Source: Fimbriimonadaceae bacterium
Lineage (GTDB): Bacteria; Armatimonadota; Fimbriimonadia; Fimbriimonadales; Fimbriimonadaceae
Length of the DNA: 7,066 nt
Direction: 5' to 3'
NCBI GenBank assembly: GCA_022402505.1
Contig: JAKRSE010000346.1
Span: 1 to 7,066 of the forward strand
The notes under the pieces are model-generated. The model was not told where the DNA came from, ran no database searches, and saw only the letters and a list, made by a program, of their open reading frames with translations. This document shows positions 5,191 through 7,066 of the stretch, in pieces. Position 1 is the stretch's first letter. Every line of letters begins with the position of its first letter. Made by a program: the position numbers and the translations under genes.

Positions 5191-6009
5191 CTAAACCCCC
5201 AACACCCGCCGCACCTTCAACGCCAGCGCCACATGGGTGCGGTGACCGCTTTTTCGAGCGGTGACGTCCAGGGTGGAGAGGGGGAGGCCGGTGAGGGTCA
5301 TGTCGCCGATCAGGTCGAGCAGCTTGTGGCGGGCGGGCTCGTCCGGGAACCTCGTGTCGCCGCGCGGGCCGGCCGGGTCGAGGACGATGCAGGACGATTC
5401 GTCCAGCCCCCGCCCCAGGCCCAGACGCTCGACGTGAGGGAGTTCGAAGTCGAAGACCAGGGTTCTCGCCGGGGCGATCTGCTCGGCGTACTCGGCCGGG
5501 CTCTGAAGCCGAACCTCGGCGGTCTGGACCCCCGGCCAGCGATCCGCCGGCGTCTCGAATGTGAATCGAAAGTGGCCGCTGCCCCGAGCCGCCGCCAGGT
5601 CTGCCCGACGATCGGCGGGCGTCTCGTGATCCTTCTCGTAAACCCGATCGAACAGGACCGGGAACTCCGCCGGACCGATCTCGGCCACACCCGACTCCAG
5701 GATCGCCTGCACCCAGGGGCCGGCCGAGCCGTCGAGCCCCGGCATCTCACCGCCGACGACCTCGATCTCGGCGTCGGTGATCCCGAGCCCGCCCAGCGCG
5801 CTGAGCAGATGCTCCACGACCCCCACGCCCCCCAGCACCGTGCACCGAGAGGTGTCGGTCACGTTCTCAGCGACGGCCGCCGTTCCGTTGATCCTCAGGC
5901 CGGTCTCTCCCGGCATCACCCGCACGACGACGGCCGCGCCGGAATGGAGCCCTCTTCCCTCGATCCGGATGTCTCGCGCCAGGGTTCGACGCAGAACGAC
6001 CGTCCTCAC
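5191..6009 (-). CDS. lpxC: UDP-3-O-acyl-N-acetylglucosamine deacetylase LpxC
   Basis: This encodes 272 aa. LpxC is the zinc-dependent cytosolic enzyme that removes the acetyl group in the committed step of lipid A synthesis. Visible signatures are GRGLHSG (18-24), VEHLLSALGGLG (65-76) with catalytic E66 and zinc ligand H67, GLDGSAGPW (91-99), ARTLVFDFE (181-189), RHKLLDLIGD (227-236) with zinc ligands H228 and D232, and KSGHRTHVALA (253-263) with H256. All residues corresponding to E. coli E78, H79, H238, D242 and H265 are therefore present. The protein is shorter than E. coli LpxC (305 aa). About 12 residues are missing before the E-H pair, in the insert I region, and the tail after H256 is only 16 residues. 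The start is GTG at 6009-6007, overlapping the lpxD stop as GTGA; the next Met, M32, lies beyond conserved sequence. Translation is likely coupled to lpxD. Confidence 0.95.
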   Translation of the reverse strand: MRTVVLRRTLARDIRIEGRGLHSGAAVVVRVMPGETGLRINGTAAVAENVTDTSRCTVLGGVGVVEHLLSALGGLGITDAEIEVVGGEMPGLDGSAGPWVQAILESGVAEIGPAEFPVLFDRVYEKDHETPADRRADLAAARGSGHFRFTFETPADRWPGVQTAEVRLQSPAEYAEQIAPARTLVFDFELPHVERLGLGRGLDESSCIVLDPAGPRGDTRFPDEPARHKLLDLIGDMTLTGLPLSTLDVTARKSGHRTHVALALKVRRVLGV

Positions 6010-7049
6010 TTGTCGGCCTCAAGCTCATCGACCCGGCGCTCCAGCGCCTTGAACTCCTTCAGAAGCTCAGGAAGCTTCTTCTGGGCGGCGATGATGCGCA
6101 GGGCTTCCCGCACGGGCAGACTCGGCATTCCGAAGTAGGCGTCCTTCTCCACCCGGCGCATCGCCATGACCCCTGACTTGCCTCCGAACTGGGCGCCTGG
6201 GGCGATCTCGACGTGGTCGGAGATGCCGACCTGCCCGCCCATGGCGACGCCGTCGCCGATCTGACAGCTCCCGCTGATCCCGACCTGACCGGCCAGAACC
6301 ACGAACCGGCCGAGGCGGGTGTTGTGGCCGACCTGAACCAGATTGTCCATCTTCGATCCGGCGCCGATCTCGGTGTCGCCGCAGGTGGCTCGGTCGATGC
6401 AGCTGTTGGCGCCGATCTCCACCCCGTCGCCGACCACGACGCGGCCGACCTGCGGCACCTTCTGATGTTCCCGACCGTTCCAGACGAATCCGAATCCATC
6501 CGCCCCCAGCACGCTTCCGGAATGGATGCGGCAGCCGGCCCCGATGAGGACGTCGTGGTAGAGGGTGACCCGGGGGAAGAGGATCGAGCCCGCTCCCACC
6601 CGGCTCCGAGGGCCGACAAAGCAGTGGGCGAACACCTGGGCCCCCGCCTCGATCACCGCGTCTGCTTCGATCACCGCGAATGCGCCGATGGAAGCGGTCG
6701 GATCGACGGATGCCGAAAGATCCACATGGGCGGTGGGATGGACGCCTGGGGGCGCCTCCATCGTGCGGTCATAGAGCGCCAAGACGGTGTGGAAGGCGGC
6801 TCGGGGGGAATCGACCCTCAGCAGGGCCACGCCTTCCGGCACCTCGGCATCGCGGCCAACCACGATCGCGCCGATCGGAACCTGAGCGGCTGCGGCCAGC
6901 TTGGGTCCATCGGTGGCGAAGGTGACTCCCTCCGGATCGGCCGTGCCCGCCGGGACGGGACGGGCCAGACGGAGGTCCGGGGGGCCGACAGGTTCAGCCG
7001 ACAGGCGGTCGGCCAACTGCTGAAGTGTGAAGGAGGGTTCTTGGCTCAT
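6006..7049 (-). CDS. lpxD: UDP-3-O-(3-hydroxyacyl)glucosamine N-acyltransferase LpxD
   Basis: This encodes 347 aa, close to the 341 of E. coli LpxD, from the ATG at 7049-7047. LpxD is a homotrimeric cytosolic enzyme that transfers a 3-hydroxyacyl chain from acyl carrier protein to the amine of UDP-3-O-acylglucosamine, the step after LpxC. Residues 1-100 form the uridine-binding domain. Residues about 103-300 are a left-handed beta helix of hexapeptide repeats (for example VHPTAHVDLSASVDPTASIG, then VGAGS, IGAGC and VGDGV). Catalytic His is H242 in VQVGHNTRLG. GSVLGADGFGFVWNG (178-192) and IDRATCGDTEIG (218-229) are further LpxD signatures, and they separate it from LpxA. A C-terminal helix (about 313-347) ends in a short charged coiled coil, which in the family helps bind acyl carrier protein. 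The stop overlaps the lpxC start by 4 bp. Only 17 bases of upstream sequence are visible, so its promoter or upstream partner is outside the window. Confidence 0.96.
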   Translation of the reverse strand: MSQEPSFTLQQLADRLSAEPVGPPDLRLARPVPAGTADPEGVTFATDGPKLAAAAQVPIGAIVVGRDAEVPEGVALLRVDSPRAAFHTVLALYDRTMEAPPGVHPTAHVDLSASVDPTASIGAFAVIEADAVIEAGAQVFAHCFVGPRSRVGAGSILFPRVTLYHDVLIGAGCRIHSGSVLGADGFGFVWNGREHQKVPQVGRVVVGDGVEIGANSCIDRATCGDTEIGAGSKMDNLVQVGHNTRLGRFVVLAGQVGISGSCQIGDGVAMGGQVGISDHVEIAPGAQFGGKSGVMAMRRVEKDAYFGMPSLPVREALRIIAAQKKLPELLKEFKALERRVDELEADK

Positions 7050-7066
7050 GGCAGGGGCTGGCGTCT

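Noticed and set aside
5188..6138. A 316-codon plus-strand frame opposite lpxC
   Set aside because: LpxC on the other strand has all catalytic motifs; this frame is an antisense shadow.

Overview
The window is a high-GC bacterial chromosomal segment from an organism with an outer membrane. At the right end it carries two consecutive lipid A biosynthesis genes, lpxD and lpxC, so the cell very likely makes lipopolysaccharide. The left end holds the end of a diacylglycerol glycosyltransferase of the MGDG synthase/UgtP type. I cannot fix the phylum from the sequence. The mix of lpx genes, a DUF1854-like protein, a GbsR/MarR-type regulator and several proteins I do not recognise would suit an under-sampled diderm lineage such as Armatimonadota, Planctomycetota or Acidobacteriota, but this is only a leaning.

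Layout. (1) 1-456, plus strand: the C-terminal part of the glycosyltransferase, running in from the left. (2) 472-3570, minus strand: four co-directional genes. In transcription order these are an unrecognised 174-aa soluble protein (3570-3046), a DUF1854-like protein (3003-2536), a two-helix membrane protein (2485-1739) and an AAA-type ATPase with a C-terminal winged helix (1662-472). The first three are 42 and 50 bp apart and may form one transcript. The ATPase follows a 76-bp AT-rich gap with its own candidate promoter and a 40-bp dyad, and its base composition is lower in GC than its neighbours, so it may be a later arrival. (3) 3571-3699: a divergent promoter region with inverted repeats over a minus-strand -10 box. 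(4) 3700-5051, plus strand: a single-pass membrane protein with a 4 x 10-residue repeat, coupled by an ATGA overlap to a GbsR/MarR-like regulator. (5) 5055-5179: a strict pentanucleotide-phased repeat array filling the space between convergent genes. (6) 5191-7049, minus strand: lpxD followed by lpxC, overlapping by GTGA.

How the genes work together. LpxD adds the second 3-hydroxyacyl chain to UDP-3-O-acylglucosamine, the product formed after LpxC deacetylation. Coupling the two genes makes sense as a lipid A module. The glycosyltransferase would act on diacylglycerol at the inner membrane, so both ends of the window concern envelope lipids. The central genes have no assignable pathway. The most unusual feature is the repeat array at 5055-5179: 25 consecutive five-base units all beginning with GC, dominated by palindrome-forming GCTAT and GCATA, with 17-bp inverted ends.
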